Positions 16,909 through 25,734 are shown, numbered from the stretch's first letter. The stretch: DNA of 64,000 bases from Cellvibrionaceae bacterium (GCA_021151825.1 JAGKWQ010000006.1:1-64000); one strand, 5' to 3'. A program made the numbers and translations. The notes: generated from the letters alone by a model not told the origin.

Positions 16909-17874
16909 TCAATGTTTATCCAACTGTGCCAAAGCAATACGCACTGCTTTGCGTACTTCAGGATCACTATCGTTCTCTGCATTACGCAACGCTGGTAATG
17001 CAGCAGTGTTACCCAACTCACCCAATGCCAGCGCCGTTTCTTTGCGCAGATTGCTAATGCTATGGTCGAGTAGTTCTAATAAAGCGCTAGTCGCGGGTAC
17101 GAAACGTATTTTTCCTAACGCACGCACTGTTTGCAGGCGCACTTGCCAGTAGGAATCAGCAAGCGCTGCAATTAAATAATCTCCACTCGATTCCAATCGC
17201 AATTTTCCCAGTGTGTTGGCTGCTTCTTCGCGTACTTGCCATTCTGAATCAGTGAGTGCGCTGCGTAGTGCTGGTAGAACGCTATCGTTATTTGCCAAAC
17301 CTAACGCGCCGGTTGCAGCGCGCCGTACTTCAATTGCCGAATCATTACTTGCCAGGCGCGCGAGTTCAGGTAATGCTTCGATATGTTTTAACCAGCCTAA
17401 AACGCCAACAGCTTCACGGCGCACATTGGCATTGTCATCGTGCAATGCGGCGAGTGCAGCGGGGGCCGACGCCGGTAAACGCAATTCACGCAATGCTCGC
17501 CACGCATGTTTGCGCACGTCGGGATTTTCATTTTTTACCCAACGCAAAATAATATGGCCGAGCTCAGCAGTTTTTAGCTGGCTTAAACTTTGGGCCGCTA
17601 CTTCACCCACCGTTTCATCTGTATCGGTTAATGCAGCGCTTAGTGCTTCAACAACTTCCGTTTCTTCCCAACCCTCTAATAAACGCGCTGCTTCGCGGCG
17701 AACCTCTGCATTAGTATCTGCGGTTAATGCGTGAGTGAGCCAAGGCAGGGCATCCGGATCTTCAAGATCGGCGAGTTCAATCAATGCAATGCGGCGCGTG
17801 CTTGCATCGCTGTCTTGCAAACGTGATTGCAAAATTAAAATATCAGGATTATCAGTAGTCGGTTGCGTCGTCAT
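16909..17874 (-). CDS. HEAT-repeat protein
   Basis: A 321-residue protein built almost wholly of about nine HEAT repeats of 31 residues with the pattern ALxDxxxxVRxEAAxxLGxL (for example DALPWLTHALTADTNAEVRR, LRSALTDSEWQVREEAANTL, LLDHSISNLRKETALALGEL). Such solenoids are protein-binding scaffolds; related PBS-lyase HEAT proteins act in cofactor attachment or complex assembly. It lies 53 bases after the ABC ATPase gene and 9 bases before DUF971. No signal peptide, so it is cytoplasmic. The conserved placement beside a flavoprotein/ferredoxin pair suggests a role in assembly or regulation of that enzyme (inference). Confidence 0.92.
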   Translation of the reverse strand: MTTQPTTDNPDILILQSRLQDSDASTRRIALIELADLEDPDALPWLTHALTADTNAEVRREAARLLEGWEETEVVEALSAALTDTDETVGEVAAQSLSQLKTAELGHIILRWVKNENPDVRKHAWRALRELRLPASAPAALAALHDDNANVRREAVGVLGWLKHIEALPELARLASNDSAIEVRRAATGALGLANNDSVLPALRSALTDSEWQVREEAANTLGKLRLESSGDYLIAALADSYWQVRLQTVRALGKIRFVPATSALLELLDHSISNLRKETALALGELGNTAALPALRNAENDSDPEVRKAVRIALAQLDKH

Positions 17875-17927
17875 ATTGTCAATTCTTCTTGTTCAATTCT
17901 TTCAGGAAGCGATAGTCGCTAATAATG

Positions 17928-18824
17928 TTAAACGGCAATACGTGTTTCCGGTGGCAAACCCAACGGTGAAAGTCGTGGTAATTGTCTGCCTTCTTCATGA
18001 TTTAATAAATCCAGGCAGTGGCGTTTTAACCGCATAAATTCCGGTGTTGTTACCAATTCAGTGGTGCGTGGGCGCGTAAAATTTACTGGCAGGTTTTCGA
18101 TAAATCTGCCGGGGCGTGGACTCATCATCAGAATGCGATCCGCGAGAAAAAGTGCTTCATCGATATCATGGGTAACAAATACTAATGTGGTGCGGATACG
18201 GCTCCAGATATCAAGCAAAAGCTGTTGCATTTTTAAACGCGTTTGCGCATCTAATGCCCCAAAAGGTTCATCCATTAATAACAGCCGTGGTTTATTAATT
18301 AATACGCGCGCAATTTCTACACGTTGTTGCATGCCCCCGGAAAGTTGGCTTGGCCAGCGCGTTGCAGCATCGTGTAAACCGACTTGCTGCAACATTTCCA
18401 GCGCTTGTGCGTGGCGCTCGGCTTTATTAACGCCGCGCATTTTTAAACCGAAGGCAACATTGTCCACCACATTTAACCAGGGAAATAATGTGTGATGCTG
18501 GAATACCATGCCGCGTTCCGGTGATGGCCCGGTAATCGCTTGTCCATCGACTTCAAGCACACCGCTGGCTGGAATAATATGACCAGCAAGCGCACCTAAT
18601 AGTGTGGATTTTCCGCAACCGGAAGGGCCGAGTAAACATACAAATTCACCGGGCTGAATATTGAAATCTACCGCTTGCACTGCTTCAAATTCACTGGCGC
18701 CAGTACCAAGGCGAATCGATAATTGTTGCGCGTTAATTTCGCCCAACGCCACAGCAGGATTGCGTGCATCGGTTTTTTTTGATTGGTTGTCATAACCCGA
18801 TGATTGTTGTTCGAAAATAGTCAT
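17928..18824 (-). CDS. ABC transporter ATP-binding protein, nitrate/sulfonate/taurine type
   Basis: The start at 18824 is chosen over the longer frame because AAGGAAAATCATA precedes it and because its ATG shares one base with the permease stop (TAATG), the usual coupling; this gives 298 residues. Walker A (GPSGCGKST), Q-loop (MVFQHHTLFPWLNV), signature (LSGGMQQR), Walker B (LLLMDEP) and switch His (VTHD) are all present. It closely follows the SsuB/TauB/NrtD pattern and energises import by the adjacent permease and binding protein. The C-terminus carries an extra tail of about 40 residues (RHCLDLLNHEEGRQLPRLS...). Confidence 0.95.
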   Translation of the reverse strand: MTIFEQQSSGYDNQSKKTDARNPAVALGEINAQQLSIRLGTGASEFEAVQAVDFNIQPGEFVCLLGPSGCGKSTLLGALAGHIIPASGVLEVDGQAITGPSPERGMVFQHHTLFPWLNVVDNVAFGLKMRGVNKAERHAQALEMLQQVGLHDAATRWPSQLSGGMQQRVEIARVLINKPRLLLMDEPFGALDAQTRLKMQQLLLDIWSRIRTTLVFVTHDIDEALFLADRILMMSPRPGRFIENLPVNFTRPRTTELVTTPEFMRLKRHCLDLLNHEEGRQLPRLSPLGLPPETRIAV

Positions 18825-19633
18825 TATGATTTTCCTTGCAGTCGATACCAGGGTGTTAGCCAATCGCCAATACGTTTTATTAACCAGCTACTACCCATGC
18901 CGAGCAAACCGATTAGCAACATGCCCACGACAATGTCAGCGTAATTTTGAATAACATAGGAAGACCAGGTGTAATAGCCGATACCCCATTGGCCCGAAAT
19001 CATTTCTGCCGTTACCAAACAAAACCAGGAAGTGCCCATGCCGATTGAAAGTCCGGTAAAAATACTGGGCAACGCTCCGGGCAAAACCACTTCACGCAAA
19101 ATCGCACGCGGCGATGCACCCAGGCTGCGCGATGAGGCGATTAAACGTGGATCAACTGCTTCAACGCCGTGAATTGTGTTTAATAAAATTGGAAACAATG
19201 CGCCGGTAAATGTAATAAAAATCATCGACGCTTCTGATGAAGGGAACATCAATATCGCCAAAGGAATCCAGGCAACCGCCGGAATAGGGCGCAATAATTC
19301 CAGCGGCGGCATTAACCAATTTTCTGCTTTACGCGAACGGCCTATTACTAATCCCAAGGTCACGCCAACAATTGCTGCCATTAAATAACCACTGAATACC
19401 CGCGCAAGGCTGCTGCCTAAATGCGGCAGCAGTGCGTTGGATTGCAGCAATTGCCAAATAGCGCTGACAACTGCTTGCGGTGTGGGCACATTCGAAAATG
19501 TGATGATTCCCAAATCGATTCGCAGTGTGGATGCAAAATGCCATAACAACACACAGGCGGCGACTGAGCCTAATTGCATACTCGCTGTAGTAAAACGAGA
19601 AGGCAATGCGTTGGTTTTTTTAACACTGGCCAT
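18824..19633 (-). CDS. ABC transporter permease, nitrate/sulfonate/taurine type
   Basis: A 269-residue protein with about six membrane helices and the EAA loop that docks the ATPase (SSRSLGASPRAILREVVLPG). The build matches SsuC/TauC/NrtB. Its stop overlaps the ATPase start, and the binding-protein gene ends only 9 bases upstream. It forms the inner-membrane channel of the importer. Confidence 0.95.
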   Translation of the reverse strand: MASVKKTNALPSRFTTASMQLGSVAACVLLWHFASTLRIDLGIITFSNVPTPQAVVSAIWQLLQSNALLPHLGSSLARVFSGYLMAAIVGVTLGLVIGRSRKAENWLMPPLELLRPIPAVAWIPLAILMFPSSEASMIFITFTGALFPILLNTIHGVEAVDPRLIASSRSLGASPRAILREVVLPGALPSIFTGLSIGMGTSWFCLVTAEMISGQWGIGYYTWSSYVIQNYADIVVGMLLIGLLGMGSSWLIKRIGDWLTPWYRLQGKS

Positions 19634-19642
19634 AATAATTTC

Positions 19643-21076
19643 TCAACGTAATGTTGCAGGCTGTCCATTCAACGCGCTAATGGTCTGTTCACGTAATGCA
19701 CTGAATGCCAACGCCTTTCCACCCTGTTGTTTGACGAAGGTTTCCGCTTGTTCTTTTAACAGAAATGCATCCAGCTGACCGTTGCTGCTTTGGACAAACC
19801 AAGCCTGGTTTGCGAGCAATTTAATGCCGCTGTCAGATGCTTGCGCGTAAATCGCACGAATATCCGTGCCGGCTTCTTCCAGTTTTTTCAGCTCTGCTAA
19901 TGCTTCTTTGAATGATGCGTAGTGACGCACCAGTGGTTCGCCGCGCACCCAGATTTGTGCGAGATGTTTAAAATTGGTAATGGCTTTTCCGGTTACCGCA
20001 TCTTTAGCGTTAAGCGCAAGTGGTGAATAATCTTTTAATGCTGCTTCATAATCGCGCCCGGATTGTTTAAAGGCTTCGCGCAAATATTTATCATTAATAA
20101 AGGTTGCAACATCCAAGCCTTTATCGGTTCTTTTCAAGAGCTTTAAAGTTTCTATCGCAGTTGACGTGGCCTGGCGATATTCCGGCTTCCAGGTCAGATC
20201 GCGAGTTTGCAAGCCCAGTGGACCATGAAACAGGTAATTCACTTCTGCTTCAATGCCCGTTAATTTTTCAATTAACTCGCTGTATTTTTCCGGTTCGGCG
20301 GCGATCAGGCGATCTGCTTCAATGGCTGCGCGCAAATAAGCCACGACAATTTCCGGGTATTTTTTTGCGTAGGCTTCATCTACCAAAGTGCCGTGATAAG
20401 TAGGTGCATTAGCTTGCGAGCCGTCGTAAATTTTGCGTGCGAAACCGCGATTAGGAAATAATTCGGCAAAGGGCACGAAGTCAGCATGGGCATCAATGCG
20501 ATTGCTTTTTAATGCTGAGCCGGCGATCTCCGGAGCTTGCGCGATAATGCGCACATCTTTATCCAGATCCCAGCCCTGTGCTTTCACTGCACGCAATAAC
20601 ATGCCGTGGGATGTGGAAGCAAAAGGTACCGAAATAGTTTTGCCTTTTAACTCGGCAAGCGATTGTACGGGGGATGCCGCAGGAACCACGATGCCATTAC
20701 CGCTGCCTTTAATACTACCGGACAGAACGCTGATAAAAATACTGCGCTTGCCCGCTGCTTCATGGGCTACACCGTTAAATGAACCGGGGAAATCCGCCAT
20801 TGCGCCAAAGTCGAGTTTGCCGGCAACCATTTCATTGGTCAGTGGCGCACCGCTGGTAAAGTTTTTCCATTCAATGTCGTATTGCGCATCTTTATATTTA
20901 CCGTCTTTGGGCAAATATTTTTCCAACAATTTTAATTCGCGAATCAATAAACCACCGGTCGCACAATTAATGGTAGTGTCTTGTGTACCTATGGCGATAC
21001 GAATAGTTTCGGCATGGGTGCTGAGGCTAGTGAGCATCAGCGATAAGGTCAGAGCTAAACGGGTTGTAAAACGCAT
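19643..21076 (-). CDS. ABC transporter substrate-binding protein (NMT1/SsuA-like), long form
   Basis: A 477-residue periplasmic protein with signal peptide ending THA (residue 23), preceded by GAGGAAATAAAA. The N-terminal lobe (IRIAIGTQDTTINCATGGLL, KLDFGAMADFPGSFNG) belongs to the nitrate/sulfonate/taurine binding-protein superfamily. It is about 150 residues longer than SsuA or TauA (usually near 320) and closer in size to NrtA, with an extra C-terminal helical region (about 330-470). The ligand cannot be read from sequence. The genes just upstream encode an AprAB-like redox pair, so the ligand may be an oxidised sulfur or nitrogen compound. Confidence 0.92.
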   Translation of the reverse strand: MRFTTRLALTLSLMLTSLSTHAETIRIAIGTQDTTINCATGGLLIRELKLLEKYLPKDGKYKDAQYDIEWKNFTSGAPLTNEMVAGKLDFGAMADFPGSFNGVAHEAAGKRSIFISVLSGSIKGSGNGIVVPAASPVQSLAELKGKTISVPFASTSHGMLLRAVKAQGWDLDKDVRIIAQAPEIAGSALKSNRIDAHADFVPFAELFPNRGFARKIYDGSQANAPTYHGTLVDEAYAKKYPEIVVAYLRAAIEADRLIAAEPEKYSELIEKLTGIEAEVNYLFHGPLGLQTRDLTWKPEYRQATSTAIETLKLLKRTDKGLDVATFINDKYLREAFKQSGRDYEAALKDYSPLALNAKDAVTGKAITNFKHLAQIWVRGEPLVRHYASFKEALAELKKLEEAGTDIRAIYAQASDSGIKLLANQAWFVQSSNGQLDAFLLKEQAETFVKQQGGKALAFSALREQTISALNGQPATLR

Positions 21077-21233
21077 TTTTATTTCCTCTTCACTGTTCCG
21101 GACTTATCAGGAGTTATTGTGGAATCGTTTTCTCCCCGGGTAGAGGTAGGCAACGAGAGGTTATGTAGTTAAATGGCATCTGAAGGCGGGTTCAGGTAGC
21201 GCAATTTTTTTAATCAAAAGGAGCAATATTAAA

Positions 21234-21479
21234 TCAGCGCAATAAGTAAGGAATTTCTACTTTTACTGCGCCGGTCGGGCAATCCGTTTCACACGGCATG
21301 CAATACCAGCACTCATCAAACTGCATAAATGCTTTATTGGTTTCCGGATGAATGGCTAATAAATCCATCGGGCAAACTTCTACGCACACAGTGCAGCCTT
21401 TATGGGCAATACATTTTTCTTCATCGACAGTAACCGGTGCATTACTGCGAAAAAAAATACTCTGTTGTTGCTGGGCCAT
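21234..21479 (-). CDS. Two-cluster [4Fe-4S] ferredoxin, AprB-like
   Basis: The ATG at 21479 is preferred, with AGGAG 7 bases before it; this gives 81 residues. Two cluster motifs are seen: CIAHKGCTVCVEVCP (C-x5-C-x2-C-x3-CP) and CWYCMPCETDCP (C-x2-C-x2-C-x3-CP). The first, with its longer C-x5-C spacing, and the end PTGAVKVEIPYLLR resemble the beta subunit of adenylylsulfate reductase, but the C-terminal tail that wraps AprA in sulfate reducers is missing. It lies 10 bases after the flavoprotein gene, so the two probably form one enzyme, with electrons passing through the clusters to or from FAD. Confidence 0.92.
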   Translation of the reverse strand: MAQQQQSIFFRSNAPVTVDEEKCIAHKGCTVCVEVCPMDLLAIHPETNKAFMQFDECWYCMPCETDCPTGAVKVEIPYLLR

Positions 21480-21489
21480 GAAATTTCTC

Positions 21490-23247
21490 CTAGCGGTTGG
21501 CAACTTTTAAACGCAAGCCCTGATAGGCGATTTCTTCTTGCGCATTTAAATGAATCAAATAGGGTTCTACGTCGCGTTTGAAACTAAACATAGTGCCATC
21601 TGCGTCTTTCTTTAAATGGCAGTGATAAAACCATTCGCTGTCATTGCGTTTGGGATAATCCACGCGGTAGTGATACAAACCCCAGCGACTTTCCTTGCGA
21701 AACAGTGAGGCGCGTGCTGCCATTTCAGCGCAATCGCGGATCACACTGACTTCCATCGCGCGCATCAATTCGTGCGGATTATTGGCTTTGATTTGCTCGA
21801 TATCCTGTTCAATCATCGCGAACCGTTCCAAACCAATTTCCATTTTTTTAGTCACTTTGGGTGGTTGTAAATAATCGTTTACAAAGCGACGCAGTTTGTA
21901 TTCAACTTGTGCCGGTGGTAATCCATCTGCGCGTAACAATGGGGCATAAACGCGTTGTTTTTCGTTGGTAACTTGTTCGATATTTAAATCAGTGTGCGCA
22001 CGTTCTGCTACATAATCCGCCGCGTTTACCCCGGCAAACCAACCGTAGGTAAATGCACCCAACATATAATTGTGTGGTACGGCGGCCATATCGCCAGCGG
22101 AATACAGACCTTTTACCGATGTTTCCGCGTGTTCATTTACCCATACACCGGAGGCGCTGTGGCCAGAGCAAAAACCAATTTCGGAAATATGCATCTCCAC
22201 CATTTTTTCACGATAATCCGTACCGCGATTGGCGTGGAATTGGCCGCGACTGGGACGTTCATTGCTGTGTAAAATCGTTTCAATATTCTGGATAGTTTCT
22301 TCGGCAAGGTGATCCAGTTTTAAAAATACCGGACCATTACCACCTTCCAGCTCCTGATAAAACTCCCACATCATTTGCCCGCTCCAGTAATCGCATTCAA
22401 TAAAGCGTTCACCTTTATTGTTAGCGGTGTAACCACCGAGTGGACCGGTGACGTAAGCGCAAGCGGGACCGTTGTAATCCTTAATGAGTGGATTGATTTG
22501 AAAACATTCCAGATTTGCCAGTTCAGCACCGGCGTGATACGCCATCGCATAACCATCACCAGCATTAGTCGGGTTTTCATAGGTACCCATCAAATAACCG
22601 GACGCCGGTAAACCCAAACGGCCTGCCGCGCCGCAGCACAAAATTACCGCTTTTGCGCGAATAACGTGGAAGTCGGCGGTGCGACAATCAAATCCTAAAA
22701 CACCATTCACCGCGCCTTCTGCATCCGTTAATAACCGTGTGCTAACGATGCGGTTGGTGATCGAAATTTTTGCGCGCTTCAATTGGCGATACAGCACTTT
22801 TTTAATGTCGTGGCCTTCCGGCATGGGCAAAACATAGGAGCCCATGTGATGAACTTTTTTTACGGCGTAATCACCGGTTTCATCTTTTTCAAATTTCACG
22901 CCCCAGCGATCCAGTTGTTCGATAGTGGCAAAACTATTTTTCGCATATGCATACACTGCTGTCTGGTTCACAATGCCGTCATTCGCAATGGTGATTTCTT
23001 TGGTGTATTGCTCGGGTGTGGCGTGGCCAGGAATTACGGCATTATTTAAACCGTCCATTCCCATGCTGATAGCGCCGGAACGTTTTACGTTGGCTTTATC
23101 GAGCAATAAAATTTTTAATGCCGGATTTTTTTCTTTGGCTTTAATTGCCGCCATTGGTCCGGCAGTACCACCACCAACAACAACGATGTCGTACTCTTGT
23201 TCGATGTGTTTTACATCATCGATACTGTTGAAATTTCCCCAAACCAT
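21490..23247 (-). CDS. FAD-dependent oxidoreductase, AprA / fumarate-reductase flavoprotein-like
   Basis: The start at 23247 (MVWGNF) is chosen because GGAGAG lies 7 bases upstream and the longer frame would overlap gntR; this gives 585 residues. The FAD-binding motif GGGTAG is at residues 25-30. Further landmarks are KRSGAISMGMDGLNNAVIPG, GRLGLPASGYLMGTYENPTN and GLYSAGDMAAVPHNYMLGAF. The order and wording (Asn-Pro-Thr-Asn-Ala-Gly-Asp-Gly, and the final FAD motif) match adenylylsulfate reductase alpha more than fumarate reductase. No sat, qmo or dsr genes are near, so dissimilatory sulfur metabolism is unlikely. The substrate is unknown; the ABC importer downstream suggests an imported compound. 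Confidence 0.9.
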   Translation of the reverse strand: MVWGNFNSIDDVKHIEQEYDIVVVGGGTAGPMAAIKAKEKNPALKILLLDKANVKRSGAISMGMDGLNNAVIPGHATPEQYTKEITIANDGIVNQTAVYAYAKNSFATIEQLDRWGVKFEKDETGDYAVKKVHHMGSYVLPMPEGHDIKKVLYRQLKRAKISITNRIVSTRLLTDAEGAVNGVLGFDCRTADFHVIRAKAVILCCGAAGRLGLPASGYLMGTYENPTNAGDGYAMAYHAGAELANLECFQINPLIKDYNGPACAYVTGPLGGYTANNKGERFIECDYWSGQMMWEFYQELEGGNGPVFLKLDHLAEETIQNIETILHSNERPSRGQFHANRGTDYREKMVEMHISEIGFCSGHSASGVWVNEHAETSVKGLYSAGDMAAVPHNYMLGAFTYGWFAGVNAADYVAERAHTDLNIEQVTNEKQRVYAPLLRADGLPPAQVEYKLRRFVNDYLQPPKVTKKMEIGLERFAMIEQDIEQIKANNPHELMRAMEVSVIRDCAEMAARASLFRKESRWGLYHYRVDYPKRNDSEWFYHCHLKKDADGTMFSFKRDVEPYLIHLNAQEEIAYQGLRLKVANR

Positions 23248-23263
23248 TGGTATTGCTCTCCGC

Positions 23264-24031
23264 TTAATTTTTTTGACTGTTAGCGCGTTGGCGATCAATA
23301 CGGAAACGGTATTGGAACGCATCGCCACGGTAATAAAGGAATTCAAAATCGATTGGTTTGCCATCGGCGGTATGCGTTAAGCGCTCAATGCGCATAATCG
23401 GCGCGCCTTCTTCTACATTCAACGCATGGGTTAATTCACTATCGGCCAGGGCTGCGTCAATGGCGAGATCGGCGTGGCCGAGGTTGAGTTGTAAATCGTT
23501 TTCGAGAATCAGGAAAATATCGCGCGTAATCAGATCGGCTTTTTGTAATTTCTCGCCGATGTCAGCTAATACATAAGAAATTTCCAACGATACCGGCTCG
23601 CGGTTAATCAGGCGCACGCGTTTTATTTCTGCGACTTTATCGCCGTCGTTGAGTTGCAAGCGTTCTGCGATACGGGCATCAGCGGCAATAAATTTCACAC
23701 TGAGTAATTGGTTGATAACTTCATGGCCCAATTGCGCTAATGATTCAGCAAGACCTTGCAAGGTGCTGACGTTTTGAAAAGCTTTTGGCTTGGCAACAAA
23801 AGTACCTTTGCCGTGGATTTTAAAAATTAATCCCTCTTTTTGCAGATCACCCAATGCTTGGCGCACCGTAATACGGCTGACCTGGAACTGATCGCCCAAT
23901 TCACTTTCCGATGGCATGCGGCTTTCAGCGGGGTAGGTGCCATCCAGGATTTGCGTGCGTAATAATTCTTTTAGTTGGTTGTAAAGCGGAACTGGTGCAA
24001 AGGGAACCAGCGGTGATATTTTTTTATTCAT
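23264..24031 (-). CDS. GntR-family regulator with UTRA effector domain
   Basis: The start at 24031 (MNKKISPLVPF) is preferred over the longer frame because homologues start just before the PLYNQLKELLRTQI helix; the ribosome-binding site is weak. The product is 255 residues. The winged helix (SESELGDQFQVSRITVRQAL, wing KIHGKGTFVA) is followed by a HutC-type UTRA domain (IKRVRLINREPVSLEISYVL, IMRIERLTHTADGKPIDFEF) that binds a small effector. It heads the minus-strand operon, with only 16 bases before the flavoprotein gene, so it is probably autoregulated; a palindrome 49 bases upstream of its start is a candidate operator. Confidence 0.93.
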   Translation of the reverse strand: MNKKISPLVPFAPVPLYNQLKELLRTQILDGTYPAESRMPSESELGDQFQVSRITVRQALGDLQKEGLIFKIHGKGTFVAKPKAFQNVSTLQGLAESLAQLGHEVINQLLSVKFIAADARIAERLQLNDGDKVAEIKRVRLINREPVSLEISYVLADIGEKLQKADLITRDIFLILENDLQLNLGHADLAIDAALADSELTHALNVEEGAPIMRIERLTHTADGKPIDFEFLYYRGDAFQYRFRIDRQRANSQKN

Positions 24032-24339
24032 GTAATGCCCGGCTAATTTATAAGGTCTGTAATAAGACAACTCATTACTACTTGTTATGACAAGTTGCGG
24101 CGAGTATATAAATAGCAATTTGCATTAGAAAAATAATTTAATTTTATATCGTTATAACTTTATGGTTTTTATGTGTTTATATTTGAACAGTGTTTGTGGC
24201 CTGTTTATGAAGGATGGCTCGAAACTCTTGCCATTATTGATTTTCGGGTAAAACTGATATGTTGATATTTAAACAATGAAATTTTCTTTGATTGCTATAG
24301 GCATCTATTGTTTTTTATATATATGTTTAAAAAATACAA
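24032..24339. other. Promoter region of the GntR/AprAB/ABC operon
   Basis: AT-rich, with no gene. On the minus strand it carries a -10-like TATACT just upstream of the palindrome at 24080-24095. The distal part (24119-24339) shows nothing beyond low-complexity AT sequence before the YggL terminator. Confidence 0.5.
24080..24095. promoter_or_regulatory. Candidate GntR operator
   Basis: ACTTGT-TATG-ACAAGT is a perfect 6-bp inverted repeat with a 4-base spacer, 49 bases before the gntR start and next to a TATACT -10-like box. HutC-type GntR proteins bind short palindromes with GT...AC ends, which this has. Confidence 0.55.
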
Positions 24340-24374
24340 AAAAAATCCCGCACAGTAACTGTGCGGGATTTTTT
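24340..24374. terminator. Bidirectional Rho-independent terminator
   Basis: A 16-bp perfect stem AAAAAATCCCGCACAG / CTGTGCGGGATTTTTT with loop TAA. It lies 20 bases beyond the end of the YggL gene on the minus strand. Confidence 0.95.
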
Positions 24375-24393
24375 CAGGTGCTTTTGCGATTAA

Positions 24394-24762
24394 TTAGATG
24401 TAGTAATTTGCATCAATAATTTCGCCCAGCTCTACCGTGGCAACCTGTGGTTGTGCTTTAAGCCATGCGAGTAATTTTTCTTTATCGGCTTCAGTGGTAG
24501 ATCCATAGCGTTGGTTTGAGCCAATAAAACCGGACAGGCGTTTACTGGATAAGCCACCGCCAAAGGCCAAACCTTCAGCGTTGATGGCATCAATAAAAAA
24601 ACTGTCTACAAATTGGCTAATTACTTCTTCACTCAAATCTTCTTTAAATTCGCATTCCAGTTCAAAACCAAAAGTGGCGAACTCGTCCTGAAATAATTTT
24701 TTACGCAAACGTTTACTGCGTTGTGGGGCTTTTTTTGCGTTTGCGTTATTTGTTACGGTCAT
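24394..24762 (-). CDS. yggL: YggL family (DUF469) ribosome-associated protein
   Basis: A 122-residue protein preceded by AAGGTAAACCTC. RSKRLRKKLFQDEFATFGFE and GGGLSSKRLSGFIGSN are conserved YggL motifs, with the usual VELGEIIDANYY end. YggL binds the 50S ribosomal subunit in Escherichia coli; its precise role is unsettled. It is a single gene between its own terminator and the YceH gene. Confidence 0.92.
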   Translation of the reverse strand: MTVTNNANAKKAPQRSKRLRKKLFQDEFATFGFELECEFKEDLSEEVISQFVDSFFIDAINAEGLAFGGGLSSKRLSGFIGSNQRYGSTTEADKEKLLAWLKAQPQVATVELGEIIDANYYI

Positions 24763-24832
24763 GAGGTTTACCTTATTACATTAAAAAATTACGGGTATCA
24801 CACTAAAAATTACGGATTTGCAGATCATCGGA

Positions 24833-25555
24833 TCAGGTTAAATCAGCATTGCTCACGCCATTCAAATCCATCAGTGTGGCGACTTGCTTTTCCAATAATT
24901 CAACACGGCTTTCCAATTGCTGAACTTTTTGCTCCAGTTGCGTGACTTGATCATCATTGCCGCCGCTGCTTCTGCTTGAGCCAGTGCTGGTACTTTGCAT
25001 GGCCGCAATCGCGCTTAGATCCGGTTTGCCACACAGTAAATGGGTGTAACGATCTTCGCGTTGACCGACCTGGCGAGGGATATGTATAACCAGGGGTTTG
25101 GTTTTGGCGCAGAGGCTTTGCAGTTTTTCTTCCAGCGCTTGGGGGGATCCAAATTCAAACATGCGCTGGGTGCGTGTGAATATTTCCGCCACGGTTTGCG
25201 CACCGCGCAATAGCAATACCGTCAGGATCGCCTGGGTGCCTTTATCTACGCTCAATACCCGGGTGAGGCGCTGGTCGTAACGGGCGGCGCGGGAACCGTA
25301 ATCTACTGCAATCAGTTGGCGATCCTGCAATTCACTTACGCAACGTTGTAATGGGCCTGAATCGTAGTTGCTGACTGGCTCGCGGCTGGTTTTCTGGTTA
25401 CAGGCCAGTTGCAAGCTGTTCAGGGTCAGAGGGTATTGGTCGGGTGTCGTCAGCTGCTTTTCCATCAGTGAGCCCAGAACTCGGGCCTCTATAGCATTTA
25501 GCAGGGCTTGTTCTTCAGATGGCGCATCGGTAGTGGGGATGTTTTCGGTATCCAT
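24833..25555 (-). CDS. yceH: YceH family (DUF480) protein
   Basis: A 240-residue protein. LLNAIEARVLGSLMEKQLTT, PDQYPLTLNSLQLACNQKTS and REPVSNYD are the YceH signature; the fold has two winged-helix domains. A linker rich in Ser and Gly (about 185-200) leads to a C-terminal coiled coil (QVTQLEQKVQQLESRVELLE), which probably makes the protein dimeric. Its function is unknown, although the winged helices suggest nucleic-acid binding. It is divergent from the next gene and shares its control region. Confidence 0.92.
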   Translation of the reverse strand: MDTENIPTTDAPSEEQALLNAIEARVLGSLMEKQLTTPDQYPLTLNSLQLACNQKTSREPVSNYDSGPLQRCVSELQDRQLIAVDYGSRAARYDQRLTRVLSVDKGTQAILTVLLLRGAQTVAEIFTRTQRMFEFGSPQALEEKLQSLCAKTKPLVIHIPRQVGQREDRYTHLLCGKPDLSAIAAMQSTSTGSSRSSGGNDDQVTQLEQKVQQLESRVELLEKQVATLMDLNGVSNADLT

Positions 25556-25734
25556 AATCTCGTCTCTGCCAATTTTTGTGGGGCCACTGTACGCCGATAG
25601 GGGCTAAATTTCATCTTTTACCTACCAGGCCATTCGTTATTCGGTTTTTTTATGACGGGGAGGTTAAATCTGCCTATATTTTAAACACAGGTGGCTTGAG
25701 TATTTTTTTGGGTAATTGTGTCGAGGAAGACCTT

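Noticed and set aside
17213..17734. Frames opposite the HEAT-repeat gene
   Set aside because: The repetitive HEAT sequence creates long open frames on the other strand; their products are low-complexity Ser/Ala/Arg.
20433..21143. 236-residue frame opposite the binding-protein gene
   Set aside because: It is antisense to a well-supported binding protein with signal peptide.
21234..23247. Dissimilatory sulfate reduction or sulfur oxidation
   Set aside because: No sat, qmo, aprM or dsr gene is present, and the pair is joined to an importer; assignment to that pathway is not supported.
22925..23380. Frame opposite the AprA-like gene
   Set aside because: Antisense to the FAD-binding region and without ribosome-binding site.
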